Assembly (NCBI RefSeq): GCF_003460605.1
Contig: NZ_QTVN01000015.1
Location: 1-64,000 of the forward strand
Length of the DNA stretch: 64,000 nucleotides
Reading direction: 5' to 3'
From: Ruminococcus sp. AF31-8BH
GTDB lineage: Bacteria; Bacillota; Clostridia; Lachnospirales; Lachnospiraceae
Both the position numbers and the translations under genes were made by a program. The notes under the pieces were generated by a model. It saw only the letters and a program-made list of their open reading frames with translations. It searched no databases and was not told the origin of the DNA. Numbering within the stretch: the stretch's first letter is position 1; every line of letters starts with the position of its first letter. Shown one piece after another: positions 18,003-27,221 of the stretch.

Positions 18003-20562
18003 GCTTGTTCTCCATTATCACATATTCATATTTACCGTAGTCTGCTTCATGACAGCTGCCATCTGGCAGTAAAATTTCTGCATGGGCATTCGCCGGGATT
18101 TCTACTTTTATTCTGCAGTTTTCTCCCTCATACTCCCAGGAAGATTTAATTTTTCCAAAAGGTGAATCGTAAGATGCTTTCACATATCCAATCTGCCTGT
18201 CAGGATAGGGCTGAATCCTGATTTTTCCTTTTTCCACCCGTATTCCGGCAACACGATCCATCAGCCAGCCGGCAAAAGTTCCGAAAGAATAGTGATTCAT
18301 GGAATCTTTCGGTTCTCTTCCTGCTTCCATACCTTTCCAGTTTTCCCAGACTGTAGTTGCATCATACTTCAGCTGATACAGCCACCCCGGATATGTGTCC
18401 TGAAGCATAAGCTTCCATGCCGTATCTCCATGACCATAATCAGTCAGCACATGAAGCAGTTCATATGTGCTTAAAAATCCGGTATTCAGATGAAATCCGT
18501 TTTTCACGATCATTTCATTCAGCTCATCACAGGCAATCTTTTTTTCTTCCTCTGAAAGCATGTCAAACATGATCGCGTGAACATAATCGCACTGTCTTTT
18601 CTGCTTCATATGTCCATTTTCCATACAAACTTCCCGGTAGGCCAGTTTGGTAAACTTTCTCATTTCACTATAGAATTCTGCTTCTTTCTGGTATCCAAGA
18701 GCTTTTGCCATTTCTGAGGCGATATAGCAGCCGTAAGATAAATGTGAAGTGCAGACTTCCGGTGCACCATGTTCATAAATATCTCTCAGGTAAGTTCCAC
18801 CTGGATCTTCTGTGTTTATAAATCCGTTCCAGTCCGGTTCGATCCATTCTCCCCAATGCCAGCCTGTATCCAGCAGATAAGAACTATACTTTTCGTTTTT
18901 CCCTTTTTTTCTTCCAGGATTGTCCTTTTTTGCACGTTCCAGACAATAAGCCAACCATTCCTTTACTTTTTCATAATTTTCTGCAAGTATTTCTGGATTA
19001 TTGTAACGAAGATACATTCTCCATGGAATCAGATCTATGGCATCACTCCATCCAGCCGCACCGTCAAACAAATGTCCCTGTGATGCCGGAGCTGTCTGGC
19101 TGATACAACCACCTTCCAGTTGTACTTCCCTTAATTCACTTAAAAATTTCCGATATACCGGATAGCATTCCATCAGGTACATTCCTGTGTTTACAAATAC
19201 CTGGGCATCGCCTGTGAAGCCGGTTCTCTCCCTTGTAGGACAATCAGTAGGAATTTCAAGGAAATTCCCTTTCATGCTCCACACTGCATTTGAAAACAGC
19301 TGATTGATTCCCGGATGTCCACATTCAAATTTTCCTGTCTGTGGCATATCTGAATAAACAGCAATTGCGGTAAAATTCTTTTCTGTCACTTTTACATCTG
19401 TTATAGCCTTAATATAGCGGAAACCAAATATGGATTTTTCCGGCTTATACTCATTCCAGCCTTCTTTACAAATGTATTTTACACATTGCTCTACCCGGTG
19501 CTCTGGTGCCTGGAAATTTTCCTGCGTAAAATTGCCATTCTGATCCAGACACTCTCCATGATAAAGCGTAATGCACTGTCCTGCCTGTGCATAAAATCCA
19601 AACTTCACGTAACCAGCTATGTTCTGACCAAAATCAATAACAACCTCTCCATTAGGTGTATGAATCTGCTTGCCTGTATAGTTTTCTTTTTCAACTACAT
19701 CAAAGCTATTGGAACAAACCAGGTTTTCATAGCCGAATTGTTTTTCTGTTACCGGATGCCATTCACAGATGTTTTCTTTTCTTGCATCATAACACTCGCC
19801 CTGCATCAGATCATTTAACCCAAGCGGTCCCTCCTGGGATGCACTCCAGCTTTTATCACTTATCAGAACTGTTTTTCTATCAATTTCCAGCTGACACAGA
19901 ATTGCCAGATCTGTCCCAAAGCTATTTCGTACTCCACCGTATCCAGTATCGCCTCGCCACCAGCCATCTCCAACTGTAACAAGAATTTCATTTTTTCCGA
20001 CGTTTAAAAGCCCACTCACATCGTATGTCTGATATTGAAGTCTGGCATTATACTGACTTGTACCAGGGGCAAGAATAAAATCACTGGCTTTTTTCCCATT
20101 TATATACGCATTATAAATACCATGGGCAGTTATATAGAGTCTGGCATTTCCGGAATTCTCTACCAGAAATTCTTTTTTCAGATAACTGGCAGGCTGTCTT
20201 TCCTCTGGTTCATGAAAAAGTTCCGGATCAATCCATTCTGCCACCCAGTCTTTTTCATCCAGAAGTCCTATTTCAAAGCTGCTTTTTTCGCTCCATTCTC
20301 CACAGATATCCTTTTCATCCCATAAACGGACTTTCCAGGTCACCTGACTGCGGCTTTTTAATTTTCCTTGATATTTATGATCCATTACAGAAGATCTGAC
20401 TTTTCCAGTGTCATATATCTCCTGACCATCCACACTGGCTTTTACCTGATAGGCCGTCTGTGTCTTTGCTTCTTGTACTTTCCATAACAATTTTGGTGAA
20501 ACAATATCTATAGTTGGATTACCTGTTAAGTATTCAATTTTCAAATCCGTTGCTTTTATCAT
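17995..20562 (-). CDS. GH78 alpha-L-rhamnosidase
   Basis: 855 residues with the five-part GH78 layout: N-terminal beta domains, the rhamnosidase N-domain (LYITAHGIYNAYING near 145), the concanavalin-like domain (VIDFGQNIAGYV near 310) and the (alpha/alpha)6 barrel. The diagnostic DCPTRERTGFTGDAQ at 440-454 holds catalytic acidic residues; a second catalytic glutamate region lies near TVWENWKGME. It removes terminal alpha-L-rhamnose from flavonoids, saponins or pectin fragments by inversion. No signal peptide. The start overlaps the upstream GH3 stop as TAATG. Its place among GH3 and GH94 enzymes points to rhamnosyl-glucosides as substrates. Confidence 0.93.
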   Translation of the reverse strand: MIKATDLKIEYLTGNPTIDIVSPKLLWKVQEAKTQTAYQVKASVDGQEIYDTGKVRSSVMDHKYQGKLKSRSQVTWKVRLWDEKDICGEWSEKSSFEIGLLDEKDWVAEWIDPELFHEPEERQPASYLKKEFLVENSGNARLYITAHGIYNAYINGKKASDFILAPGTSQYNARLQYQTYDVSGLLNVGKNEILVTVGDGWWRGDTGYGGVRNSFGTDLAILCQLEIDRKTVLISDKSWSASQEGPLGLNDLMQGECYDARKENICEWHPVTEKQFGYENLVCSNSFDVVEKENYTGKQIHTPNGEVVIDFGQNIAGYVKFGFYAQAGQCITLYHGECLDQNGNFTQENFQAPEHRVEQCVKYICKEGWNEYKPEKSIFGFRYIKAITDVKVTEKNFTAIAVYSDMPQTGKFECGHPGINQLFSNAVWSMKGNFLEIPTDCPTRERTGFTGDAQVFVNTGMYLMECYPVYRKFLSELREVQLEGGCISQTAPASQGHLFDGAAGWSDAIDLIPWRMYLRYNNPEILAENYEKVKEWLAYCLERAKKDNPGRKKGKNEKYSSYLLDTGWHWGEWIEPDWNGFINTEDPGGTYLRDIYEHGAPEVCTSHLSYGCYIASEMAKALGYQKEAEFYSEMRKFTKLAYREVCMENGHMKQKRQCDYVHAIMFDMLSEEEKKIACDELNEMIVKNGFHLNTGFLSTYELLHVLTDYGHGDTAWKLMLQDTYPGWLYQLKYDATTVWENWKGMEAGREPKDSMNHYSFGTFAGWLMDRVAGIRVEKGKIRIQPYPDRQIGYVKASYDSPFGKIKSSWEYEGENCRIKVEIPANAHAEILLPDGSCHEADYGKYEYVIMENKHE

Positions 20563-23195
20563 TATGACTCCTCAGTGTAGGTATTGCTTTTTGCTATGAT
20601 CCGTAAAATTCTTTCTGCACATCCACGTAATTCTTCCAGTGTAATCGGATATTTTACAGTTCCCTCTTCTGCATCAACAGATGCAAGTATTTCCTCTACG
20701 TCCTCTTTGCTTCCCGGCATAAGCAGGTCATTTCCTGCCTTGATGCAGGCTGCCGCGTTGGAAGGTCCATATAAAGGCATTCTGCCTTCCAGATCCGGTT
20801 TGGGCTCTGCGGTAGTACCCCAGTCAGTCATAATCAGCCCTTCAAAGCCCCACTCCTGACGTGCAGCTTTTGTTAAAAGATCTACCGAATTCGCAGTATG
20901 AATTCCATTCAACATATTGTAAGATGACATCAAGGCCAACGGCTGTGCTTTTCTGATTGCGATTTCAAATCCTTTCAAGTAAATTTCACGCAGAGTGCGT
21001 TCTGTCACGTGACTATTATTGTATGCCCTGTTATCTTCCAGATTGTTACATGCGAAATGTTTAATTGTAGTACCAGCTCCAGGGTGAGACTGAACGCCTT
21101 GGGTCTCAGCAGCTGCACAAATACCGGAAATAAGCGGATCTTCAGAATAATATTCGAAGTTTCTTCCACACAAAGGATTTCTCTGGATATTCATTCCCGG
21201 TGCCAGCCAAAGCATGATTCCAAATTCTTTCATTTCGGAACCGACAATATCTCCTGCTTCGTAAAGAGCCTCTTTATCCCAGGTCTGTGCCAGCAAAGTT
21301 GCTGTAGGAATTCCAGTGCAATACTGATAATAAGTAACTTCCTTCTCTTTCAAAGGCCGATTATCCTGTTTCATAAAAATATCCATAAAATCATTTCCAA
21401 GGGCTGGTTTCTGCCAAGTCACATTCTGACCGTCATCCACTGTAAAGATTGGTGACAACCGCAAACCAGCAGGTCCGTCAGCCAGAATAATATTATGTAT
21501 ATTTCTGCTTTTAATAAGACTTGAAGTCGTTTCTCCTGCAGCTCCAGGGCAGGCTCTGCTTGCCGCCCCTATTGTCGAAGTTTCTTCTTCACCGCCTCTT
21601 GCTGTTCCAACACATAATGCAGTCAGTTCTTCTTTTGTTAACTGCTGTACCAGATCGTACAGACTGCATTTTCCAGAGAGCACATCTTCCATTCTGTAGA
21701 TTTGAGATGCTTGAATTTCCGTTTTCTTGTCAGGAACCTGTTCTGATTTTTTTATTTGTTTTTCCAGACAATTGTCATTTTTCTTTTTTGTCAGAAAACT
21801 TTCTACAAACAAATCTGGAGCATTCTTGATTTCTTTTTCTTCTTCCGGATATGAATAAAACAGCGTTTTATCCCCATGGATGCATTCCATTTCACAATCC
21901 AGCGGCAATAATTTTTCCAGTTTCTGATAGATACATTCTTTTTCCAGGTGAATAACTCCGGTCACCTTTGTTGCTCTGGAATGTTCTCCTACACGGATAA
22001 TATAGCTGCCTTTCTCCCAGATCCACGCTTCCTGTTTCTCATCATAAGAAGCCATCCGGCTTACCGGAAAGGAAATCGTCATATTCTCACTCTCACCAGG
22101 CTGTAGGCATTTTGTTTTTGCATAAGCTGCCAGTTCCTGATAAGGCTTTTCCAGCCGTCCATCCGGTTCTGATATATAAATCTGCACTACTTCCCTTCCA
22201 GAATATTCTTTTCCTGCATTCGTAACCTGTACATTTAATACGATTTCAGAATTTTTAAGTAAAATATCCTTTGTTTCAACCAAAAATGTAGTATAAGATT
22301 TTCCATATCCAAATGGATATGCCGGAACTTTTCCAAAAGAATCAAACCAACGGTACCCCACATAAATTCCTTCTGTATAATATTCATCATCCCGGTTTCC
22401 GTTCCTATATCCAAATGTATCTGCATTGGGATAATCTTCATATTCTTTTGCCCAGGTCGCTGCCAGATGTCCACAGGGATTTACTTTTCCACTCAAAACA
22501 TCTGCAAGTGCATCTCCCCCTGAGCTGCCAGCCTGTCCCATCAGAACAACAGCTGAAATATTGGACAGCTCATGGAAAAAGGAAGTATCAATCACGCCGC
22601 CAATGTTCAGTACAACAATAACGTGACTGTAATGGCTGCACAGAGTAGTCAAAAACTCTTTCTCTTCCTGATGCAGCTGATAGTCACCAGGCTCATTTCT
22701 TCTGTCTGCACCTTCACCGGAATTTCTTGCAAGTACATAAATTGCAATATCCTGGTCTGCCTTGGAAAAATCATTTTCTTCTGTAGGAATCGTCAAAGGG
22801 TTCCGATGGGCAAACATCGCCCAGAATGCCAGTTCCGGAGAATCGGCATATTTTTGCTGCATTTTTTCCTTATAAGCTTCTTTCTTCTGCACTGCCGCAG
22901 CATCGTATCTGTCCAGCCACGCTTTCGTGGTAATGACAGCACCTGCGTGCTCCAGCCCTTGTTCTACAGAACTGACTTCTCTTGCATTCACTTCTCCTGA
23001 GCCAGTTCCACCTGAGACGGTATGTCTGGCACCATTTCCAAACAAAGCGATTTTTGCTTCTTTTAACTTGAGCGGCAGAATACCGTTATTCTCCAGCAAA
23101 ACCATTCCTTCTGCTGCAATCAGGCGACTTCTGTTTCTGTTTTCGATTTCGCGTCGGCTTACATCCGGCGAAACTGCTGCGTAAATTTTTTTCAT
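20562..23195 (-). CDS. GH3 glycosidase with swapped domain order
   Basis: 877 residues. As in the 815-residue GH3, the sandwich domain is first (EGMVLLENNGILPLKL near 35, ARNSGEGADRRNEPGD), then FPFGYGKSYTTFLV-type and fibronectin regions. The barrel is last, with KHFACNNLEDNRAYNN and the nucleophile in LIMTDWGTTAE near residue 791. The start is ATG 23195: CTGGAG lies eight bases before it, while the GTG three codons earlier is too close. It is the first enzyme after the symporter gene, 100 bases away, with its own promoter candidate (TTAGCA, 17-base spacer, TATAAA) and the repeated 18-bp motif just upstream. Confidence 0.9.
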   Translation of the reverse strand: MKKIYAAVSPDVSRREIENRNRSRLIAAEGMVLLENNGILPLKLKEAKIALFGNGARHTVSGGTGSGEVNAREVSSVEQGLEHAGAVITTKAWLDRYDAAAVQKKEAYKEKMQQKYADSPELAFWAMFAHRNPLTIPTEENDFSKADQDIAIYVLARNSGEGADRRNEPGDYQLHQEEKEFLTTLCSHYSHVIVVLNIGGVIDTSFFHELSNISAVVLMGQAGSSGGDALADVLSGKVNPCGHLAATWAKEYEDYPNADTFGYRNGNRDDEYYTEGIYVGYRWFDSFGKVPAYPFGYGKSYTTFLVETKDILLKNSEIVLNVQVTNAGKEYSGREVVQIYISEPDGRLEKPYQELAAYAKTKCLQPGESENMTISFPVSRMASYDEKQEAWIWEKGSYIIRVGEHSRATKVTGVIHLEKECIYQKLEKLLPLDCEMECIHGDKTLFYSYPEEEKEIKNAPDLFVESFLTKKKNDNCLEKQIKKSEQVPDKKTEIQASQIYRMEDVLSGKCSLYDLVQQLTKEELTALCVGTARGGEEETSTIGAASRACPGAAGETTSSLIKSRNIHNIILADGPAGLRLSPIFTVDDGQNVTWQKPALGNDFMDIFMKQDNRPLKEKEVTYYQYCTGIPTATLLAQTWDKEALYEAGDIVGSEMKEFGIMLWLAPGMNIQRNPLCGRNFEYYSEDPLISGICAAAETQGVQSHPGAGTTIKHFACNNLEDNRAYNNSHVTERTLREIYLKGFEIAIRKAQPLALMSSYNMLNGIHTANSVDLLTKAARQEWGFEGLIMTDWGTTAEPKPDLEGRMPLYGPSNAAACIKAGNDLLMPGSKEDVEEILASVDAEEGTVKYPITLEELRGCAERILRIIAKSNTYTEES

Positions 23196-23270
23196 GCCCA
23201 ACACTCCAGATTCTAATTGTAAATTATGGATTTATACTTTACGACTGATGCTATGCTAATTGGTGTTTGT

Positions 23271-23288
23271 TACCAGTGAACAGTAACT
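23271..23288. promoter_or_regulatory. 18-bp motif, copy 1, before first GH3
   Basis: TACCAGTGAACAGTAACT lies in the symporter-GH3 gap and matches 16 of 18 bases of the copy at 24751-24768. Read with one more base it is an imperfect palindrome, GTTAC and GTAAC around nine bases. It sits directly upstream of a plausible minus-strand promoter (-35 TTAGCA, -10 TATAAA). It is probably a binding site for the locus regulator. Confidence 0.5.
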
Positions 23289-23294
23289 GCTGTT

Positions 23295-24713
23295 TTACTG
23301 CTCAGTGCTTTTCTGGCTGCGTCTTCTCGCCAGTTCTTCATGAATCGCCGGAAGCTTTTCTTCCAGATCAAAGAACCGGAACAATACAAATAATCCAAGA
23401 TTGATAATCAGTGGAAGATAGTTTGAAAATGCATAAATTGCATATCTCATAGAAGTAGTTGCCACTTCCAGATCCGGATTGTAAGCGCCCAATGCCAGAC
23501 AAGCTGTAAGGATTACAGAACCTACACCGGAACCGATCTTGGTTCCAATTCCAATTGCACCTGATGAAACACCTACCATTTTGTTGTAGTATGTATATTC
23601 GTTGTAATCGATAACCATAGCCAGAAGAACTCCGTACAGACACATCAGCGGAATCTGAACAAAGCTTCCGATTACACTGACTGCAATATATACCTTAAAA
23701 TTAGTCGGGATAATACAACGAATTAAAGCAGTAAATGCAGCTCCCAGTACACCGAAATCAATTGTTTTACGAACTCCCAGTTTTGCAATAATCGGTTTCG
23801 ACACGACAAAACCAACAAGAGTGGCAAAAAATCCCAGGGCTCCAGCAAGTGCTACCAGATTATCATTTCCGAAAATCCATTTACAGTAATAAGTACCAGA
23901 TGTAGCAGCAATTGAATTTGTGATCTGTGTGATCAGATTAAAAAGTATTAAAATAACCCAATATTTATTTTTAAACAACATTGGAATAGATTTCTTTAAC
24001 GGAATTGCTTCTTCCTCATCCTGACTATCATTTTCACTAACTTCATCTACAAGTTTCGCTTTGCGACCGTTCATATAACAGATAGAAAGCATTAACAGAA
24101 CCAGAAGCGCCATAATAAAACCATATTTTATCCATGCATTCTGATTGCCGCCCAGGGCATTTGTAATCGGAATTGTAAGAATCGCGATTACCATTCCAGA
24201 GCCATATGCACCAACAGCCCTGCATACACCCATACTTTCACGTTCGCTCTGGCTGTTTGTTCTGACAACCATAACAGCAGACATTGGAGTTCCCATCAGG
24301 GTTCCGCATACTGCTGACAAAAGAATGTTTGTCACACATGCATATATCAGTGCAGGAATCTGTCCTGCCTTAATTGGTACGCAGAACAGTAATGCTGCCA
24401 GAATGGAATATGGAACCATCATTCTTAAAATCCAACGATAGTATTTTCTATTTCCACCTTTGGAGTGATCGATTATATTTCCAAACCACAGATCCGTCAC
24501 TGCATCTACAATCTTTGCGATCAGCATTACAATACCAATGCCGCCAACAGCCAAACCCACCTTATCCGTATAGAAATAAGTAAGCTGGCCAATCAGATTG
24601 GCTACCAGATTCATGCCAAACTGCCCTGACATATCTGCAAGATAATCACGTTTGCGCATCATTTTCTGCACACCATTTCGGTCAACTCCCAGACCGCGTT
24701 TTTCTTTTCTCAT
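23295..24713 (-). CDS. GPH-family sugar:cation symporter (MelB-like)
   Basis: 472 residues with about twelve membrane segments. The GPH signature is clear near the N-terminus: LTYFYTDKVGL, then DAVTDLWFGNIIDHSKGGNRKYYRWIL, where the aspartates match the cation-site region of melibiose-carrier relatives. Family members import glycosides with Na+ or H+, often glucuronides, galactosides or xylosides. The ATG has AAAAGGAGAAG upstream. It heads the glycosidase operon and likely imports the intact glycoside, giving the locus a second importer besides the ABC system. A 213-base divergent gap with the second 18-bp motif separates it from the AraC regulator. Confidence 0.9.
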   Translation of the reverse strand: MRKEKRGLGVDRNGVQKMMRKRDYLADMSGQFGMNLVANLIGQLTYFYTDKVGLAVGGIGIVMLIAKIVDAVTDLWFGNIIDHSKGGNRKYYRWILRMMVPYSILAALLFCVPIKAGQIPALIYACVTNILLSAVCGTLMGTPMSAVMVVRTNSQSERESMGVCRAVGAYGSGMVIAILTIPITNALGGNQNAWIKYGFIMALLVLLMLSICYMNGRKAKLVDEVSENDSQDEEEAIPLKKSIPMLFKNKYWVILILFNLITQITNSIAATSGTYYCKWIFGNDNLVALAGALGFFATLVGFVVSKPIIAKLGVRKTIDFGVLGAAFTALIRCIIPTNFKVYIAVSVIGSFVQIPLMCLYGVLLAMVIDYNEYTYYNKMVGVSSGAIGIGTKIGSGVGSVILTACLALGAYNPDLEVATTSMRYAIYAFSNYLPLIINLGLFVLFRFFDLEEKLPAIHEELARRRSQKSTEQ

Positions 24714-24750
24714 GTTTTCTTCTCCTTTTTGTATCTAATACTTTTATAGC

Positions 24751-24768
24751 TACCAGGGATCAGTAACT
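24751..24768. promoter_or_regulatory. 18-bp motif, copy 2, in divergent AraC/symporter gap
   Basis: TACCAGGGATCAGTAACT lies beside TATAAA (minus strand) upstream of the symporter, in the divergent region shared with the AraC gene. It differs from copy 1 at two of 18 positions. This is a candidate operator for the adjacent AraC protein. Confidence 0.5.
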
Positions 24769-24926
24769 TTTTATACCTCAACTTTATCATTCTTAGTTTT
24801 TTCTGTATTGTAATTTAAGGTTTTATATTGTAAAATTCAACATATAATTTCAGATTTTTAACATTAACAAGCCCCCAAAAATACTGTCAAATATAGATTT
24901 AGAAAAACTTGAGGAGATGCTTTCAT

Positions 24927-26111
24927 ATGAATTATGTATCTTTTTGCAGAATGTATTTTTCTGTTACCCATATTCCAGTCAGTCTTATGAAAAAGAACGA
25001 AGCCATTTATTCTTCTATTGGTGAAGTATGTTCCGTAAAGGCTGCGCGTTATTGGGAAATGGCACCGATTGATGACACCCCTAATTTTTACCGATATTCA
25101 CCAGATATTGAATATGGAGTTGTCCATATCCTTGGAACCGATTACGCAATTGTTCTCGGACCAGCTTTTAGTGTTCCGGTTACTTCTGAAATTATCAGAA
25201 CTTATATGCATGAAAATGCCATTGCATTGGAATACCAAGAGGCAGTCGCAGAATTTCTCTGTACTATCCCGCGAATTACTTACCAGCAATTTTCCAGACA
25301 TCTCGCATTAATTCACCTATGTCTGAATCAAAAAGAAATAAGTGTCCAGGATCTTTTTCAACAGGACAATGAGCACGTGAGAAAACGTGAAGAACAGAAC
25401 GTCAACGAAATTGCCAATAATATCGAGAATAATAATTTACACGACTCCTACTATTTTGAGCAGGAATTATATCAAGCAGTAAAAGAAGGAAACCCTGTCA
25501 AACTAGATCATTTTTTGAACACAAACAAGTTTCAATCCATAGAGGGAAAAATGGCCAACACGCCTTTGCGCCATGCAAAAAATCTATTTATCGCGACAAC
25601 AACAAAAGTGGGAATGCTTGGTGCCATTCCAGGCGGTCTGGATATTGAAAAGACCTATCAGCTTATGGATCTATATATTCAGGAATGTGAACGACTGCAG
25701 ACGATCAGTGATGTAAAATCCCTCCAGTATTCCATGATACAGGATTTCTGCCACCATACAGCTAATACTCATATTCCAGAAGGAATTTCCTCTGAAATAT
25801 ACAACTGTATGAGCTACATCCGCTGCCACACCAACGAAAATCTAAGTATTGAAGATATCGCAAAACAGATTCATCGCAGCAGTTCCTACACCATGAAGCA
25901 TTTTAAAGAAGAACTTGGAATTAATATAGGGGCATACATTGTCCGCTGTAAGCTGGAAGATGCCAAGGGACTGTTGACTTATAGTGATAAAAGCCTGACT
26001 GAGATTTCGAACTATCTTTGTTTTTCCAGCCAGTCTTATTTTCAGAATGTTTTTAAGAAAAAATATGGGCTGACACCTTTACAGTATAGAAAAAAGACAC
26101 AACATATATAA
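24927..26111 (+). CDS. AraC-family regulator of the glycoside operon
   Basis: 394 residues. The first 280 residues are a ligand-sensing region without a clear known fold, and the C-terminal 100 hold the two AraC helix-turn-helices (SIEDIAKQIHRSSSYTMKHFKE and LTEISNYLCFSSQSYFQNVFKK, ending GLTPLQYRKK). ATG 24927 has GAGGAG ten bases upstream; an in-frame TTG at 24909 lacks one. It is transcribed away from the symporter and glycosidase operon and is the only plus-strand gene in this half. It likely activates that operon in response to an imported sugar through the repeated 18-bp motif. Confidence 0.88.
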   Translation: MNYVSFCRMYFSVTHIPVSLMKKNEAIYSSIGEVCSVKAARYWEMAPIDDTPNFYRYSPDIEYGVVHILGTDYAIVLGPAFSVPVTSEIIRTYMHENAIALEYQEAVAEFLCTIPRITYQQFSRHLALIHLCLNQKEISVQDLFQQDNEHVRKREEQNVNEIANNIENNNLHDSYYFEQELYQAVKEGNPVKLDHFLNTNKFQSIEGKMANTPLRHAKNLFIATTTKVGMLGAIPGGLDIEKTYQLMDLYIQECERLQTISDVKSLQYSMIQDFCHHTANTHIPEGISSEIYNCMSYIRCHTNENLSIEDIAKQIHRSSSYTMKHFKEELGINIGAYIVRCKLEDAKGLLTYSDKSLTEISNYLCFSSQSYFQNVFKKKYGLTPLQYRKKTQHI

Positions 26112-26163
26112 AAAATTTTTCACCATCTTAGAAATTAATGATAATTTTTTTCAGCTAGTTTAT

Positions 26164-26187
26164 CATTTTCGTAACGTCACGAAAATG
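26164..26187. repeat. Perfect inverted repeat downstream of araC
   Basis: CATTTTCGT (26164-26172) and ACGAAAATG (26179-26187) with a six-base loop. There is no T-run after it, so it is unlikely to be a simple terminator. It lies about 50 bases past the AraC stop. Confidence 0.5.
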
Positions 26188-26218
26188 TCTCAAACTACAT
26201 AATAACCTATAAAATATA

Positions 26219-26285
26219 AAAAGGCTGCTTCTTATAAAGATATCCCTTAGTCAAATTGGATTTCTTTATTTTCAAACAGCCTTTT
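26219..26285. terminator. Bidirectional long hairpin terminator
   Basis: AAAAGGCTG at the left pairs with CAGCCTTTT at the right. The interior arms (CTTCTTATAAAGATATCC against GGATTTCTTTATTTTCAAA) also pair imperfectly, giving a stem of about 25 bp. It sits between the plus-strand AraC gene and the minus-strand accessory operon that converges on it, so it can end both. Confidence 0.65.
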
Positions 26286-26327
26286 AATAAATTGTGAACT
26301 TCCAGAAATTTTACAACTAAATCCAGC

Positions 26328-26585
26328 CTATATCCATTCATCGGCATTCCGAATCAAGTCAATGATTTCATCCAATGAACGCTCACTTTCCACGTATACA
26401 TCATACAACGCCTGTTTTGCCCTCTCGATTTTCCGTTCCGGGTGTCGTTCATCCAGCAGTGTGGAAAGCTCCTCAGCAAGAACACTATATTCCTTATGTT
26501 TTTTAATTACTTTTTCCTGAAGTCTTTCTATTTTTCTGTCCAGAGCTTCTATGTGTTTCCTTTCTTCCTGCTCCTGTTTTTCCAT
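26328..26585 (-). CDS. Small coiled-coil protein, unknown
   Basis: About 85 residues, highly charged. The first 50 residues form an almost continuous heptad-like helix (EALDRKIERLQEKVIKKH), then a basic helix and an acidic tail. ATG 26585 with GAGGAAG upstream was chosen over a longer frame that would overlap the previous gene. I do not recognise it. Its layout resembles the next gene upstream and small helical proteins found in conjugative elements. It is last in the accessory operon. Confidence 0.6.
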   Translation of the reverse strand: MEKQEQEERKHIEALDRKIERLQEKVIKKHKEYSVLAEELSTLLDERHPERKIERAKQALYDVYVESERSLDEIIDLIRNADEWI

Positions 26586-26586
26586 G

Positions 26587-26829
26587 TCATTCTTCCTCTC
26601 TACTGTCGGTATCCGTTTTTCCTTGTATAAAACTGAGGATCTCCTCATAGCTTTTTTCGCTTCCTGCAATAGCTTTTAAAATTTCTTCATTCAAAATCGC
26701 TTTTTTCTTTTTATGCAGGTCTTCCAGTTCCGCTGTCAGGCGGTCATTCTGTTCACGGTTCCGGCTGATTGCCCTCTCTGTTTTTGCTATTTTCTGTTCA
26801 AGTGTTTCCCTGTTCATGTTTCTTGCCAT
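26587..26829 (-). CDS. Small coiled-coil protein, DUF4315-like layout
   Basis: About 80 residues: two helices with regular leucine/isoleucine spacing (LEQKIAKTERAISRNREQND and LTAELEDLHKKKKAILNEEI) followed by a short acidic tail with SYEEILSFIQ. This two-helix design resembles DUF4315 proteins of integrative elements, but that is a pattern match only. The ATG at 26829 shares one base with the upstream stop (TGATG), so it is coupled. No function is known. Confidence 0.6.
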   Translation of the reverse strand: MARNMNRETLEQKIAKTERAISRNREQNDRLTAELEDLHKKKKAILNEEILKAIAGSEKSYEEILSFIQGKTDTDSREEE

Positions 26830-27161
26830 CACTGTACTCCCTTCAAGATTCTGCTGATATTTTCTGCACGGTATTTCACATAATTCCAATCCATGTCAAA
26901 AGCACTTAAGATCACTTTCTGGGTTTTGGTTACTGCATGATCAAGCCGGTACACCTTATCCAGCTGGCGTGTCATCTCGATCTTTTCCAGTTCCACGATT
27001 TCATAGGCACCTGTTGCTGCCAGGTAAAAGACATATCCGGCATATCCAAATCCACATAGCACCAGATAAATGGTCCATAGTACAAACCCGGTGGATTTTT
27101 CCGCCATTCCAAATGTACATCCGCAATATAAAATAACCAGGCAGATCAAAACAGTGTTCAC
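26829..27161 (-). CDS. Small membrane protein, possibly 5'-frameshifted
   Basis: 110 residues. Two membrane helices in the first 55 residues are followed by a charged cytoplasmic region (EIVELEKIEMTRQLDKVYRLDHAVTK). No family was recognised. The GTG at 27161 has no good ribosome site. Another frame starting at TTG 27229, with AAAGGA nine bases before it, reads LEKIQIGYERIPGFFRNG and would run straight into this frame after a one-base shift near 27165. The true gene may therefore start at 27229 and be frameshifted. It is coupled to the downstream coiled-coil gene. Confidence 0.55.
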   Translation of the reverse strand: MNTVLICLVILYCGCTFGMAEKSTGFVLWTIYLVLCGFGYAGYVFYLAATGAYEIVELEKIEMTRQLDKVYRLDHAVTKTQKVILSAFDMDWNYVKYRAENISRILKGVQ

Positions 27162-27221
27162 AATCCGTTTCTGAAAAAGCCAGGAATCCTTTCATACCCG
27201 ATCTGGATTTTTTCCAGGTTC

